Assembly (NCBI GenBank): GCA_963823095.1
Contig: CAWGKI010000006.1
Location: 1 to 64,000 of the forward strand
Direction: 5' to 3'
Length of the DNA: 64,000 bases
From: CAIVVT01 sp963823095
Lineage (GTDB): Bacteria > Acidobacteriota > Terriglobia > Bryobacterales > Bryobacteraceae
Part shown: positions 9,000 through 17,862 of the stretch, in pieces
How the letters are laid out: every line of letters starts with the position of its first letter
Position numbering within the stretch: position 1 is the first letter of the stretch
Position numbers and translations under genes: made by a program
The notes under the pieces: generated by a model
Databases searched by the model: none
Told to the model about the DNA's origin: nothing
Seen by the model: the letters and a program-made list of their open reading frames with translations, nothing else

Positions 9000-9330
9000 C
9001 GGCGCGGCGCAAGGGTCTGGCAGTTCCGGCGGTCTGTCACGAATGCGGTAAACGCATGCAAAGGCAAGAAGATCGCCATTCTCAACAAAATCGGCTGAGG
9101 CGGTGAACGGGCGCGGCGAAGAAGCGCGAAACGGGCGGTGGGTGGAGCTTCTGCCGGTGGAGCAGTCCGTCGAGGAGGCGCGGAGAAGGGGCAGGTTGGG
9201 GGAGCGTCCGGGGATGCATGCGGATTCAGTCCGCCCCGCAAGACAGCCAAGCGAAGATGGAAGATGGGAGTTGAGTGGATAGTTCGATGGGGGTTTGTGT
9301 CCCCGGATTGTCCACGGATTGAGAAATCCG
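9000..9330. repeat. Dispersed repeat R1, copy 1
   Basis: A block of about 330 bp that recurs at 15711-15845 (part), 16730-17055 and 18155-18395. Shared landmarks in order are CAACAAAATCGG, GGTGGAGCTTC, GCGTCCGGGGAT, CAGTCCGCC, GACGGCCAA-type sequence, GATGGGA.TTGAGTGGA, GTTCGAT and TGTCCCCGGATTG. It lacks a conserved reading frame. Confidence 0.7.
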
Positions 9331-9447
9331 CCCGATCCGCACAGCCTGGTCGAGGTGAATCACAAAATTCACGTCGGTGTGATTTACTCCTCACCTCTGC
9401 TTAATCTCGCCGCATGGCTGTGGTACGATTTTGCAGCGAGGGTTTGC

Positions 9448-10779
9448 TTGGGAGGTCTCGAACAGAATTCGTGCGAGGTGGCACATCCGCCGTCGGCGGA
9501 GTTCGCCGCGGCGCTTGCCGGACGGGTTTGCGCCAGTCCGGAGTTCCAAAGATCTCCACGCTCCCAGGAACTGCTGCGGTATCTCTGCCGAAGCGCCAGT
9601 GACGGCCCGGCCGGCCACATTACCGAGCACGAGATTGGCGTCACGATCTTCGGCTGGGACCGTGATCGTCATCCCGAGACCGACACAATCGTCCGGGTTC
9701 AAGTCTCCCAACTGCGCAAGCGGTTGGAACACTACTTCCTGACCGTGGGGCGCGACGAAAAGGCCGTGATCCTCATCCCCAGAGGCACCTACACGCCGCT
9801 GATCCAATGGCGTGAACCGACGCTTGAGGGGACGCATACGATCGAGGAGCCGTCCGGCCCCGAGGGGACCGCCAAGGGATTGCCGACTGTGCCGGCCAGC
9901 CCAGCTTCGGTCAGGCGCCTGCACCTCAAGACGGCGGCCGCAAGTGCCGCCATCACCGCGGCTCTCTTGATCGGCGTCTTTTATCTGCTGCCCAGAGAGC
10001 ATACCGCGGCGCGAGATGAGCCGCGAACGCCCGCGCTGGACCGGTTCTGGTCCGGATTCCGCAATGGAGTGCCGGCCGTCGTGGTTCTGCCGGACGCGAA
10101 TGAGCGTTTGCTGACCGAGTTTTTCGGCTATACCATCCCTCTGGCGCAATACACCAGCGACGGCTACCCCCGAAATCTCATCGAGAAGCTGCCCACCGAG
10201 CGCGAGCGCTATCTGGCACGCCGCACCAGCGAAACGCAGATGACGGGTATGCAGGACGCTAACGCGCTGGCGCTGCTCACCACGTTGCTGACGCACTACC
10301 GCGTGCCCGTGACCTCGATTCTGGCGCGCGATTTCCGGCTCCCGCACCCGGGCAATCTGATCCTGCTCGGGCACCTCAAAGGCAACCCCTGGCTGGAGCT
10401 GTTTGAGAGTAAGTTGAACTTCGTGTATAAGTTCGACTGGCCCACCCGCAATGGCAGCGTTATCAACCGGGAGCCTTTGAGGGGCGAAGAGAGCGCCTAC
10501 AGCGTCACCTACGACCAGCAAGGTTACTGCGTGGTGGCTTCGATGCCCAATGTCATCGGCGAAGGCGAGGCGATTCTCATTTACGGCACCGACGTGGCGT
10601 CGCTCGAGGCGGGCGCGCGATTCGCCTGCGATGAAGAGGCGATGGGGCGGCTGAACGCCCGCTTAGGTGCCCCAATCGGCAAAGCGCCGCGCCACGTGCA
10701 GGTACTTCTCAAGACCAAGTTGTTCCATAACTTGGCGCCCGAGTATACAATCATCGCCCACCGGGTCGCAGCGCGCTAA
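9448..10779 (+). CDS. Membrane-anchored winged-helix (OmpR/ToxR-like) protein
   Basis: About 443 residues from a TTG at 9448, chosen because GCGAGGG lies five bases upstream. A GTG at 9478 is the alternative. Residues of about 15-130 form a DNA-binding domain of the acidobacterial winged-helix type: SQELLRYLCRSA, ITEHEIGVTIFGWDRD, DTIVRVQVSQLRKRLEHYF and the wing IPRGTYTPLI. A single membrane helix follows at about 170-190 (AASAAITAALLIGVFYLL). The 250-residue C-terminal part (DRFWSGFRNGVPAVVVLPD onward) is a sensor-like domain of unknown ligand. It is probably a one-component, membrane-bound regulator. The nearby TonB receptor on the same strand is a plausible but unproven target. Confidence 0.7.
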   Translation: MGGLEQNSCEVAHPPSAEFAAALAGRVCASPEFQRSPRSQELLRYLCRSASDGPAGHITEHEIGVTIFGWDRDRHPETDTIVRVQVSQLRKRLEHYFLTVGRDEKAVILIPRGTYTPLIQWREPTLEGTHTIEEPSGPEGTAKGLPTVPASPASVRRLHLKTAAASAAITAALLIGVFYLLPREHTAARDEPRTPALDRFWSGFRNGVPAVVVLPDANERLLTEFFGYTIPLAQYTSDGYPRNLIEKLPTERERYLARRTSETQMTGMQDANALALLTTLLTHYRVPVTSILARDFRLPHPGNLILLGHLKGNPWLELFESKLNFVYKFDWPTRNGSVINREPLRGEESAYSVTYDQQGYCVVASMPNVIGEGEAILIYGTDVASLEAGARFACDEEAMGRLNARLGAPIGKAPRHVQVLLKTKLFHNLAPEYTIIAHRVAAR

Positions 10780-11243
10780 GAGATCCCGGACCGGCCCAGG
10801 GGCCAGGCGTCGCCTCGCCGCCTGGGCGAAAGTGCGCCGGTAGCGCCTCCGCGGCGTTTCAAACGGGTGTGACTGGACCGTTGTTCGCGGCAGCGGGACC
10901 GGGGCCGGCCCGCGATTCGCGCGAATAACTCTATTCAAGTCGCGAACGGCCTGCCACACTCAGCTGTTAGTCCTTGCAGGGTTTTGAGGCGTCCCACTAC
11001 CTATAGAGAAGAGTCTCGGACCGTCTTCAAGGATTCCCGGCGCGACTCGTCGAGTCGCCGCTGGGCAGGGCGGGTTCTCGAGCGTCCCGCTCTTTGTATC
11101 TGGGATCCCTAATCCGGACACGGCGTAGGGACCAAATGACTGGGGAGTGGGCGCCTGGACAGGGGAGCGCAGGGGTGAAGGTTCGCCGCCTGGGGTTAAG
11201 AGGCGGCAGTTGACCGATTTGAGGTTAGTACGAGGTTAGTACA
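10780..11243. promoter_or_regulatory. Leader region of the TonB-dependent receptor
   Basis: 464 bp without a gene between the winged-helix protein and the receptor. Just before the start is a perfect tandem duplication of GAGGTTAGTAC (11221-11231 and 11232-11242). Its second GAGG sits eight bases before the ATG and acts as ribosome-binding site, so the duplication offers two possible sites. I see no convincing promoter. Confidence 0.35.
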
Positions 11244-14200
11244 ATGATGAGCTTGCGCCAGATTGCGGCACTCTGTGCCCTGTGTTGTATTCTTGCGTTG
11301 GGTTTGCCCGCGCAGACCGTCAATGCGACATTGCTCGGCACCGTGAGCGACAGCAGCGGAGCGGTGATACCAAACGTGAAGGTTGCGCTGCTGGAAACCA
11401 GCACCGGCGTATCGAGAACGGCGACCACGAACGAAAGCGGCAACTATCTATTCCCCAACCTGCCGCCGGGCGTCTATGACGTCACCGTGGAGCAGGCTGG
11501 ATTCAAGAAGATCAACCGGTTGGGCGTGAGCATCGAGGTGAATACCTCGCCACGCGTCGACCTTGTCCTGCAGCCCGGCAACCTGTCCGAGACGATTGAG
11601 GTCAGCGGCGCGGCGGCTATACTGCAGACCGAATCGGCCGGTACAGGGGCCCAATTGGCGGCCGAACAGACCGCGAATCTGCCAATGGGCACCAATCGCA
11701 ATTTCCAGTCGCTGCTGAACCTCGTTCCGGGCGCAGCGCCGGCGGCATTCCAGCATTCGCAGTTCTTCAACGCGGCCAGCTCGCTGCAAACCGAAGTCAA
11801 CGGCCAGATGCGACAGGGCAATAACTACATGATCGAGGGCACGGACGACAACGAGCGCACGGGCCTGCTCCAGATTCTCATCCCGCCGGCCGAGGCGATT
11901 CAAGCAGTGGACATCTCCACCAGCAACCACGACCCCGAACTCGGGCGCGCCTCTGGCGCAATCATGAACGTTATCCTGAAGTCCGGCACGAACGATCTGC
12001 ATGGCGCCGGGTACTGGTTCCTGCAGAACAGCAATTTCAACGCGCGCTCGTTCTTCAACCCGAGCGTAGGCCATCTCGCCTACAACTACTTTGGCGGGAA
12101 CATCGGCGGCCCGATCATCAAGAACAAGGTATTCTACTTCGCCGACTACCTGCGGGTGATGGACCACGAGGCGAATACAAACCTGGTGACAGTGCCGTCC
12201 GCCGACTTCCACACGGGCAATTTGTCGGCAGCGAGCACGCAGACCTACGATCCGAATAGCGGTAATGCCGATGGCACCGGCCGGACGCCTTTCACGGGCA
12301 ATATCATTCCTGCCGCGAGCATCAACCCGATTTCGAGCAAACTGGCGGCGCTGATTCCGTCGCCGAACATGCCGTTCAACGCGGCCAAGCCAAGCAACAA
12401 CTATTTCGGACTGCTGCCGTTTCAGAAGACGACCGACTCGGTCGATTCCAAGATCGACTGGAACATCAACGACCAGTCGCGGCTGAGCGGGCGATTCAGC
12501 TTCGCGCGTCCGGTGGTCTACCAAGCGCCGCTATTCGGCAGCGCCGGCGGACCAGGGCCGGGTGGCGGGTTCATGGGGACCGGCATACAAAAGACGTACA
12601 GCGGTGGGCTGAACTACGATCGCGTGATCAACCCGACGCTGGTGACCGAAGCGCGGCTGGCGATTTCGCACTATAACAATGTCGCCCAGCCCACCGATTA
12701 CGGCAAGAACGACGCGACCGCGATCGGTATCCCCGGCGTCAACATCGACAAGTTCACCTCCGGCATGGTGGGCATCAACATCAACAACTTCTCGACGCCC
12801 ACGCTGGGTTACGTCAACAGCATGCCGTGGGTGCGCGCCGAGGCGAACATCGACCTGGTGAACACCTGGACCAAGACGCTGGGCAACCATACGATCAAGT
12901 GGGGAGCCGACTTGAAGCGCATCCGCGACGACTTATTACAGGGGCAGACCTACAGCCCGCGCGGGCTCTACACATTCGGCGAGAATCAGACCTCGATTCC
13001 GGGGGCGAAGGTTGGCTTCGGCAACGACATGGCGAGTTTCCTGCTGGACGTGCCGTACACGGCCGGGCGCGACCTGGCGACTTACTTCCCGGCCTACCGG
13101 CAGTGGGAGTTCTTCGGCTTTGCCGGCGACAAGTGGGTGGCCTCGAAGAAGCTCACCTTCGACCTTGGCCTGCGCTGGGAGTTCTACCCGCCGGCGGTGC
13201 CGAGGCAGAAGGGCGCGTTCTCCAATTACGACCCGACGACGAACTCTCTGGTGATCGCGGGTGTGGGTTCTAATCCGATGAACCTGGGGATGAAGACACG
13301 CTACAACTACTGGGCTCCGCGCTCGGGCGTCGCGTACCGCTTGAACGAACAGACAGTGCTGCGGGCGGGCTTCGGCATCAGTTACACGCCGTTCCCGGAC
13401 AACACATACGCTTACAACTACCCTGTTCGCGCGAACAACGCCTATTCGACTATCGGCAACGGCTACGGCCCGGCGGTGGACTCCAACAACGTGCCGCTGA
13501 CCTTTGCGGCCGGGTTTCCCGCCCCGGTGAACGTGACGATTCCGGCCAACGGAATTCTGCCCGCCACGTCCCCATTGCTACTAGGCCAAAGCTACAACGT
13601 GATTAACCTGGGTTTCAAGAATCCTTATGTGGAGACATGGAACCTCTCGGTGCAGCGGCAGTTGCCGTGGAAGTTCGCCCTCGAAGCGGCCTATATTGGC
13701 AGCCACGGCGTGGACACGGTGGCGACTTACAACCTTAATGCGGCAGCCACAATCGGCAGTGGCACCGCCGGCGAGCCACTCTACCAACTGTACAAGCGCA
13801 CCGCAGGGACGACACTGTACTTCAACGGTTACTCCTCCAGCTATAACGCACTGCAAGCCAAATTCGACCGGCGCGCGCATGGCCTGCTGGTGACCACGGC
13901 CTTCACGTGGGGCAAGGGCATGAGCTACCAGACTGGCGACGACGGCGGACTGACGTTCTATATCGATCCGCGGCGCAACTACGCCCGGACCGATTTCGAC
14001 CGCAAGTTCAGCTTCGTTCAGAGCTACGTTTACGAGTTACCGTTCGGCAGGGGCCAGAAGCTCATGAGAGACGGTCTGGCAGCGACATTGTTGGGCAACT
14101 GGCAGGTTTCGGGCGTTCTTTCGGCATACAGCGGTATTCCGATGACGATCACCGCTTCAGGCGGCAGCCTAAACACGCCGGGCAGCTCGCAGACCGCCGA

Positions 14201-14564
14201 CCAGGTGGCCCCCGTGCAGATCCTCGGCGGCATCAACGTGGGCAACCCGTGGTTCAGCACAGCGAGTTATGCCCAACCCACTGGAGTCCGGTTTGGCACA
14301 TCGGGCCGGAACAGCCTTTCCGGACCGGGCTTCTTCGGCCTGAATTTCTCGCTGTTCAAGAACTTTGAGATCAGTGAGCGATTCAAGTCCGAGCTGCGAT
14401 TGGAGACGTTTAACGCGACCAATACGCCGCAGTTCGCCAACCCGCAAGTCTCGCTCACAAGCGCGACCTTCGGCGTGATCAACAGCACCATCGGCAGCGG
14501 CACGGGCGTGAATGGTACCGGCGGCGGCCGTGCCGTCCAACTGGGATTGAAACTCCGCTTCTGA
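11244..14564 (+). CDS. TonB-dependent receptor, Oar-like with carboxypeptidase-regulatory domain
   Basis: Encodes 1106 residues, typical of acidobacterial Oar-like receptors. After a signal peptide (MMSLRQIAALCALCCILALGLPAQ), residues of about 27-110 form a carboxypeptidase-regulatory-like beta-sandwich (LGTVSDSSGAVIPNVKV, NESGNYLFPNLPPGVYDVTV). The plug follows (NRNFQSLLNLVPGA, NNYMIEGTDDNERTG), then a long beta-barrel ending in LRLETFNATNTPQFANP and a C-terminal aromatic residue (LGLKLRF), as required for outer-membrane assembly. These receptors are thought to import polysaccharide fragments or other large ligands with TonB/ExbBD. The ligand here is unknown, and no SusD partner is present. 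Two Met codons in tandem make the exact start uncertain by one codon. Confidence 0.9.
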   Translation: MMSLRQIAALCALCCILALGLPAQTVNATLLGTVSDSSGAVIPNVKVALLETSTGVSRTATTNESGNYLFPNLPPGVYDVTVEQAGFKKINRLGVSIEVNTSPRVDLVLQPGNLSETIEVSGAAAILQTESAGTGAQLAAEQTANLPMGTNRNFQSLLNLVPGAAPAAFQHSQFFNAASSLQTEVNGQMRQGNNYMIEGTDDNERTGLLQILIPPAEAIQAVDISTSNHDPELGRASGAIMNVILKSGTNDLHGAGYWFLQNSNFNARSFFNPSVGHLAYNYFGGNIGGPIIKNKVFYFADYLRVMDHEANTNLVTVPSADFHTGNLSAASTQTYDPNSGNADGTGRTPFTGNIIPAASINPISSKLAALIPSPNMPFNAAKPSNNYFGLLPFQKTTDSVDSKIDWNINDQSRLSGRFSFARPVVYQAPLFGSAGGPGPGGGFMGTGIQKTYSGGLNYDRVINPTLVTEARLAISHYNNVAQPTDYGKNDATAIGIPGVNIDKFTSGMVGININNFSTPTLGYVNSMPWVRAEANIDLVNTWTKTLGNHTIKWGADLKRIRDDLLQGQTYSPRGLYTFGENQTSIPGAKVGFGNDMASFLLDVPYTAGRDLATYFPAYRQWEFFGFAGDKWVASKKLTFDLGLRWEFYPPAVPRQKGAFSNYDPTTNSLVIAGVGSNPMNLGMKTRYNYWAPRSGVAYRLNEQTVLRAGFGISYTPFPDNTYAYNYPVRANNAYSTIGNGYGPAVDSNNVPLTFAAGFPAPVNVTIPANGILPATSPLLLGQSYNVINLGFKNPYVETWNLSVQRQLPWKFALEAAYIGSHGVDTVATYNLNAAATIGSGTAGEPLYQLYKRTAGTTLYFNGYSSSYNALQAKFDRRAHGLLVTTAFTWGKGMSYQTGDDGGLTFYIDPRRNYARTDFDRKFSFVQSYVYELPFGRGQKLMRDGLAATLLGNWQVSGVLSAYSGIPMTITASGGSLNTPGSSQTADQVAPVQILGGINVGNPWFSTASYAQPTGVRFGTSGRNSLSGPGFFGLNFSLFKNFEISERFKSELRLETFNATNTPQFANPQVSLTSATFGVINSTIGSGTGVNGTGGGRAVQLGLKLRF

Positions 14565-14573
14565 CAGCCCGAT

Positions 14574-14903
14574 TCATTTTGCTGGGCAAGGCGAGCGAAC
14601 TGTTCGCCTTGTCCGGCAGCTTTCGCCGCGTTTTGGCGCCGTGCCTTCGCGCTGCACACGGAGCGAGTTGGGCCGAGCGCCCGAATTCCGCCCCTGCACG
14701 AGGTGCACCGTTTCTAGGTTAAAGGGTTTGATGCGCTCCGCGATCGCAGGCTTGCGCAGCGTGGCACGCAGTTCGTCGAGCTGCCCGGCACAGGTCAGGA
14801 GCGTGAAATTGCCCTCCTGCCAAGCGCGATAGATCGCGGCCGGGTGTCCCTGTTGGAGCAAAAGGGCGGAGACCAGAATGTTGGTGTTGAGCACTACGCG
14901 CAT
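14574..14903 (-). pseudogene. PIN-family toxin, degraded
   Basis: The first 60 codons match the COG1569-type PIN toxins: MRVVLNTNILVSALLLQQGHP, IYRAWQEGNFTLLTC, LDELRATLRKP. After about residue 65 the sequence becomes basic and unlike a PIN domain and ends at 109 residues instead of about 135-140, so the C-terminal acidic residues are missing. The usual first catalytic Asp of (V/L)LDTN is Asn here (LNTN). The ATG shares its A with the stop of the antitoxin upstream (TGATG at 14905-14901), showing the original coupling. It is probably inactive as a nuclease. Confidence 0.65.
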
Positions 14904-15175
14904 CAGGCTTTGTGGGCCTTCTCTTTGGCGCGGCTTTCGTCGCGAACCTCGCGCACGGCGTCGTCAATGATGCTCTGCAGTTCGTCCGGATCGGACTCGG
15001 CGTTACGCGCCTTGATGTCCTGGACGGTCCGATGAATCACACGCCAACGAACAGCCTCTTCGATGAATTTCGAGAGGTCGCCCTTTTTTGCGCCCTGGGA
15101 GCCTAGATAGGTGCGCAGGGTTAGGTTGGTCTCCTTCGAAACCTTGATGTTCCAGCGGACGGCTTCTTCCTTCAT
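14903..15175 (-). CDS. Ribbon-helix-helix antitoxin partner of PIN toxin
   Basis: Encodes 90 residues from the ATG at 15175. The N-terminus (EEAVRWNIKVSKETNLTLRTY) has the beta-strand then helix pattern of ribbon-helix-helix antitoxins. It continues KKGDLSKFIEEAVRWRVIHR, and a charged helical C-terminus should bind the toxin. It is the first gene of a two-gene unit, and its stop overlaps the PIN start by one base. The antitoxin frame is intact although its toxin is degraded, as expected if the antitoxin decays last. No clear operator is visible upstream. Confidence 0.65.
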   Translation of the reverse strand: MKEEAVRWNIKVSKETNLTLRTYLGSQGAKKGDLSKFIEEAVRWRVIHRTVQDIKARNAESDPDELQSIIDDAVREVRDESRAKEKAHKA

Positions 15176-15363
15176 GTGGCACCAACACACCTAAGTGGAT
15201 AGACGCTTATACACCGATTGTGCCTGAAAATGACCAACCGGGGCGCCGGCGGGTGCGCGACACAAGAGTGGCGACGTTTGCGATTTGCGAGGAATTTGCG
15301 GAAAACCTAAGCGTAGCCAGTACGCACAGATTGCCTTGTGAGCATGGTCTTGTGGCTTTGTGT

Positions 15364-15493
15364 CAGGGCACGGCTTTCAGCCGTGCCGCAGAGTCGCAGA
15401 AGCCCAGGGCTTTAGCCCCTGTCACATGGCCGAGACACAGCGGCTAAAGCCTCAAATTCAACTCGATTTCGGCACGGCTCAAGCCGTGCCCTG
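15364..15493. repeat. Nested inverted-repeat element
   Basis: Outer arms CAGGGCACGGCTT (15364-15376) and AAGCCGTGCCCTG (15481-15493) are perfect complements. The left arm also forms its own hairpin, GGCACGGCTTTCAGCCGTGCC. Inside, AGGGCTTTAGCC (15406-15417) pairs with GGCTAAAGCCT (15442-15452). It resembles the hairpin clusters at 7724 and 42905 and is probably a short non-autonomous element. Confidence 0.6.
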
Positions 15494-15562
15494 ATACGAG
15501 TCCTGTCGCCCTCCTCCACTTTTTGTCGCACACCCGGCGCCGGCACGGCGTCTTTGGTATGT

Positions 15563-15694
15563 CTACGAGTTTCTGACCGGCCGCACCCGCAGCTCGCCGG
15601 CAAGCGCGCTCACGTTCTCGCCCGCGCGCATCCGTTCCACCGCCCGCGCCTTGAACGCCGGGCTGTGCACCCTCGGCCTCTTCGCCTGCCCCAC
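15563..15694 (-). pseudogene. Transposase OrfA N-terminal fragment (IS3-type HTH)
   Basis: Forty-three codons from a GTG at 15694 with GGAGG eight bases upstream. AKRPRVHSPAFKARAVERM followed by RAGENVSALAGELRVR is the helix-turn-helix opening of IS3/IS911-type OrfA transposases. The frame ends at a TAG (15563-15565) just after the first HTH, and the DNA beyond runs into the nested inverted repeat. It is a remnant with no other part of the insertion sequence visible. Confidence 0.5.
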
Positions 15695-15710
15695 GTGTCA
15701 GTCCTCCATT

Positions 15711-15845
15711 CGCTGAGCGTCCGGGGATTCACGCGGAATCAGTCCGCCTGGCAAGACCGCCAACCGACGCTGGAAGATGGGATTTGAGTGGAACGTTCGA
15801 TCGGGATCTTCGTGGCCCCCGGATTGCCCGGATTTGGAACTCGCG
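15711..15845. repeat. Dispersed repeat R1, copy 2 (partial)
   Basis: Carries only the distal half of R1: CGTCCGGGGATTCACGCGG, AGTCCGCCTGGCAAGAC, GTGGAACGTTCGAT and CCCCGGATTG. The proximal half is replaced by the transposase fragment, so one element cut into the other. Confidence 0.6.
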
Positions 15846-15915
15846 GACGATTCCGAAGAGGGGGAGACGGCTTGAAAAGCGTTCGCAATAATGCGAACAT
15901 CAAAGCCTGAGCGGC

Positions 15916-16317
15916 ATGCCTCGTACAAAAGTGGCTCTGTACCAGGAGGATGAGACAGCCTTGGTATTGGAATGGCTGGAGAGCTTGCCTCGAAAGGCTC
16001 AGGCCAAGTGCCTCGCCTATCTGCAGCAGCTCGAAGAGTTCGGATACGAATTGAAGCGGCCGATCGCGGATTCCCTGCGCGATGGCATCCACGAGTTGCG
16101 GCCATCCTACCAGGGCGTTCACTATCGCCTCTTGTATTTCTTCCCAAATCCCCAAAAGGGCACGGCGGCGGAAGAGGCGCGAGTCGTGGTGGTCTCCCAC
16201 GGTTTGGTGAAAGAGCGAGCGGTGCCGGACGTCGAGATCGAGCGCGCGATTGAACGGAAGCGCCGGTTCGAGGCCAACCCGGAAGAGCACACATTCAACC
16301 CGGCGCGAAAGAGGTAG
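15916..16317 (+). CDS. HigB-like toxin, phage Gp49/RelE superfamily
   Basis: Encodes 133 residues. LVLEWLESLPRKAQAKCLAY, then LRDGIHELRPSYQGVHYRLLYFF and a basic C-terminal region (VVVSHGLVKERAVPDVEI) match the Gp49-type HigB toxins (PF05973), which are ribosome-dependent mRNA interferases of the RelE fold. HGLVKE and the Arg/Lys residues of the last strand are in the expected positions. The antitoxin gene starts five bases after the stop, in the toxin-first order usual for higBA. The C-terminal extension after the KRRFEANPEEH segment is normal for this subgroup. Confidence 0.75.
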   Translation: MPRTKVALYQEDETALVLEWLESLPRKAQAKCLAYLQQLEEFGYELKRPIADSLRDGIHELRPSYQGVHYRLLYFFPNPQKGTAAEEARVVVVSHGLVKERAVPDVEIERAIERKRRFEANPEEHTFNPARKR

Positions 16318-16322
16318 CCAGA

Positions 16323-16679
16323 ATGTCGATAAAGCGAAATTTCCAATCGGAAGTTCTTCAATACACCTATGACCGGTTCATCGCGAACGATCCCGAACAG
16401 GTCGCGGCGTACGAACTGGATCTGATCGGTATCGAGGTGGCGAAGCGCATTTACGATTTGCGAACGAAGGCCGGATTGACGCAGCGGGAACTCGCAAAGA
16501 AGGTGGGAACCACTGCCTCCGTGATCTGCCGTCTTGAAGATGTGGATTACGAAGGGCACTCGCTCTCGATGATGAAGCGGATTGCGGCGGCCCTGGACAA
16601 GCGGGTGGAGATTCGTTTCGTTCCCATCCGCAAGCCCGCGCGGGCAAGCACCTCGGGCGTAAAGAGGAAGGCGGGATAG
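16323..16679 (+). CDS. HigA-like XRE antitoxin
   Basis: Encodes 118 residues. Residues of about 40-95 are an XRE/Cro helix-turn-helix: IGIEVAKRIYDLRTKAGLTQ, RELAKKVGTTASVICRLED, LSMMKRIAAALDKRVEIRF. It should neutralise the HigB-like toxin five bases upstream and repress the pair. The N-terminal 35 residues (SEVLQYTYDRFIANDPEQ) probably wrap the toxin. The basic tail (KPARASTSGVKRKAG) is unconserved. Confidence 0.75.
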   Translation: MSIKRNFQSEVLQYTYDRFIANDPEQVAAYELDLIGIEVAKRIYDLRTKAGLTQRELAKKVGTTASVICRLEDVDYEGHSLSMMKRIAAALDKRVEIRFVPIRKPARASTSGVKRKAG

Positions 16680-16729
16680 CCAGGCGCGCCGCGATGGGGC
16701 TCACGCAATGAATCGGACTGAAGGCGGCC

Positions 16730-17055
16730 CGGCGCAAGGGTTTGGCGCTGCCGGCGGACTGCGGCGGACGCGATAAGAGCATGCAAAAGCATGATGATCG
16801 CCGACTTCAACAAAATCGGTTAAAGCGGTGACCGGGTTTAGCGAAGACGCATGAATCGGGCGGGTGGAGCTTCGATCCGTGGAGCGGTCGGGCGAAGACG
16901 CTCGGAGCTGGGGTGGGTGTGGAGGGCGTCCGGGGATTCGCCGGATTCGGTCCGCCTCGGAAGACGGCCAACCGAAGTTGGGAGTTGGGGTTTGAGTGGA
17001 ACGTTCGATTGGGATTTGCGTGTCCCCGAATTGTCCCCGAATTGCCGCGGTCCAG
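16730..17055. repeat. Dispersed repeat R1, copy 3
   Basis: Full-length copy following the HigA gene: GGCGCAAGGGTTTGGC, CAACAAAATCGG, GGTGGAGCTTCGATCC, GGCGTCCGGGGATTC, AGTGGAACGTTCGAT and TGTCCCCGAATTG in the same order as in copy 1. It is non-coding. Confidence 0.7.
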
Positions 17056-17072
17056 AAATTGGCCGCCGCCGG

Positions 17073-17486
17073 CTAATCGACCACGAGAGGCGGCATCAGC
17101 TCACGGACTGCGGCCCGAACCATCGATGCCAGCGCGAGAGCCCGTTTGGCATCATTCAATTGCGGTTCGCGCCAATCGTCGGCATAACGAACATTGACGG
17201 CATACGGATTCAGTTCTGCCAGATCCTCGACCCGCACTGGAAAACGCAGTTCCAAGGGAATGAGTACCGCGAGCGGTTGCAGATCGTGGGTTCGGGGCGC
17301 CTGAATGCCCAGGTAAGTGAGCAGGCATTTCAGATACTTTCCGGCGGCTTGCTGACAATGAAAACAAACCGTATCGAACGGGCAACCTTCCTCGATTGCC
17401 ATGATCCGGCTCGCCGCTTCGAGGTCATGCTCCGCTTTGCGAACCCATTGCCGGAGTACTTCAATGACCTCAGGCGGCACGTTCAT
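17073..17486 (-). CDS. HEPN-domain toxin of an MNT/HEPN pair
   Basis: Encodes 137 residues from the ATG at 17486. A GTG at 17504 is possible. It has the HEPN four-helix pattern: VRKAEHDLEAASRIM, then FHCQQAAGKYLKCLLTYLG, PRTHDLQPLAVLI and the C-terminal VRYADDWREP, which corresponds to the RYPDA-like motif of PF05168 proteins. HEPN proteins of this pairing are RNases or RNA-binding toxins. The gene overlaps the end of the upstream nucleotidyltransferase by 17 bases, so the two are translationally coupled. I cannot tell from sequence whether a catalytic Arg-X4-His is functional. Confidence 0.75.
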   Translation of the reverse strand: MNVPPEVIEVLRQWVRKAEHDLEAASRIMAIEEGCPFDTVCFHCQQAAGKYLKCLLTYLGIQAPRTHDLQPLAVLIPLELRFPVRVEDLAELNPYAVNVRYADDWREPQLNDAKRALALASMVRAAVRELMPPLVVD

Positions 17487-17814
17487 AGAGGACCTTGCCT
17501 TCACGCGAAGCCGGCCAGTACACGGTATTCACCACGTTCCGGTACCGTTCGAAACGGGAACTGGTCGAAACAACGATATCCATGGGGCGGGGAAAGTCCA
17601 CGAGCGACGCATAGAGTTCCGCCGCACGCTTGTTTGGATCGGCGACATCCGAAAACAACACCAACAGGTCGATGTCGCTATCAGGACCGGCGTCGCCCCG
17701 CGCGCTAGAGCCGAAAAGGATGATCTTGTCCGGGGAGAACCGCTCCGTGATTCGCCGGACCAGATTGTCCAGAACTTCCGGGCTTTCAGCAACTTCGTTC
17801 ATGGCATTCATCAT
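17470..17814 (-). CDS. MNT-domain nucleotidyltransferase antitoxin
   Basis: Encodes 114 residues from an ATG at 17814. ATGs at 17811 and 17802 are alternatives, and no clear ribosome-binding site decides. The nucleotidyltransferase signature is complete: ILFGSSARGDAGPDSDIDLL gives GS followed by the two metal-binding Asp residues, and MDIVVS later supplies the third acidic position. In type VII modules MNT antitoxins inactivate HEPN toxins by adding AMP groups to a Tyr. The antitoxin is first in the operon and overlaps the HEPN gene. Upstream lie orphan CRISPR-type repeats instead of an obvious promoter. Confidence 0.75.
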   Translation of the reverse strand: MMNAMNEVAESPEVLDNLVRRITERFSPDKIILFGSSARGDAGPDSDIDLLVLFSDVADPNKRAAELYASLVDFPRPMDIVVSTSSRFERYRNVVNTVYWPASREGKVLYERAA

Positions 17815-17862
17815 AACGCGCACCGCACTCACCAGCTTGGGCGCGACTCCTCCCGCACCCAC

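Noticed and set aside
11448..12524. Open frame of 358 codons antisense to the TonB receptor
   Set aside because: Arg/Val/Gly-rich shadow without recognisable sequence. The receptor on the plus strand is certain.
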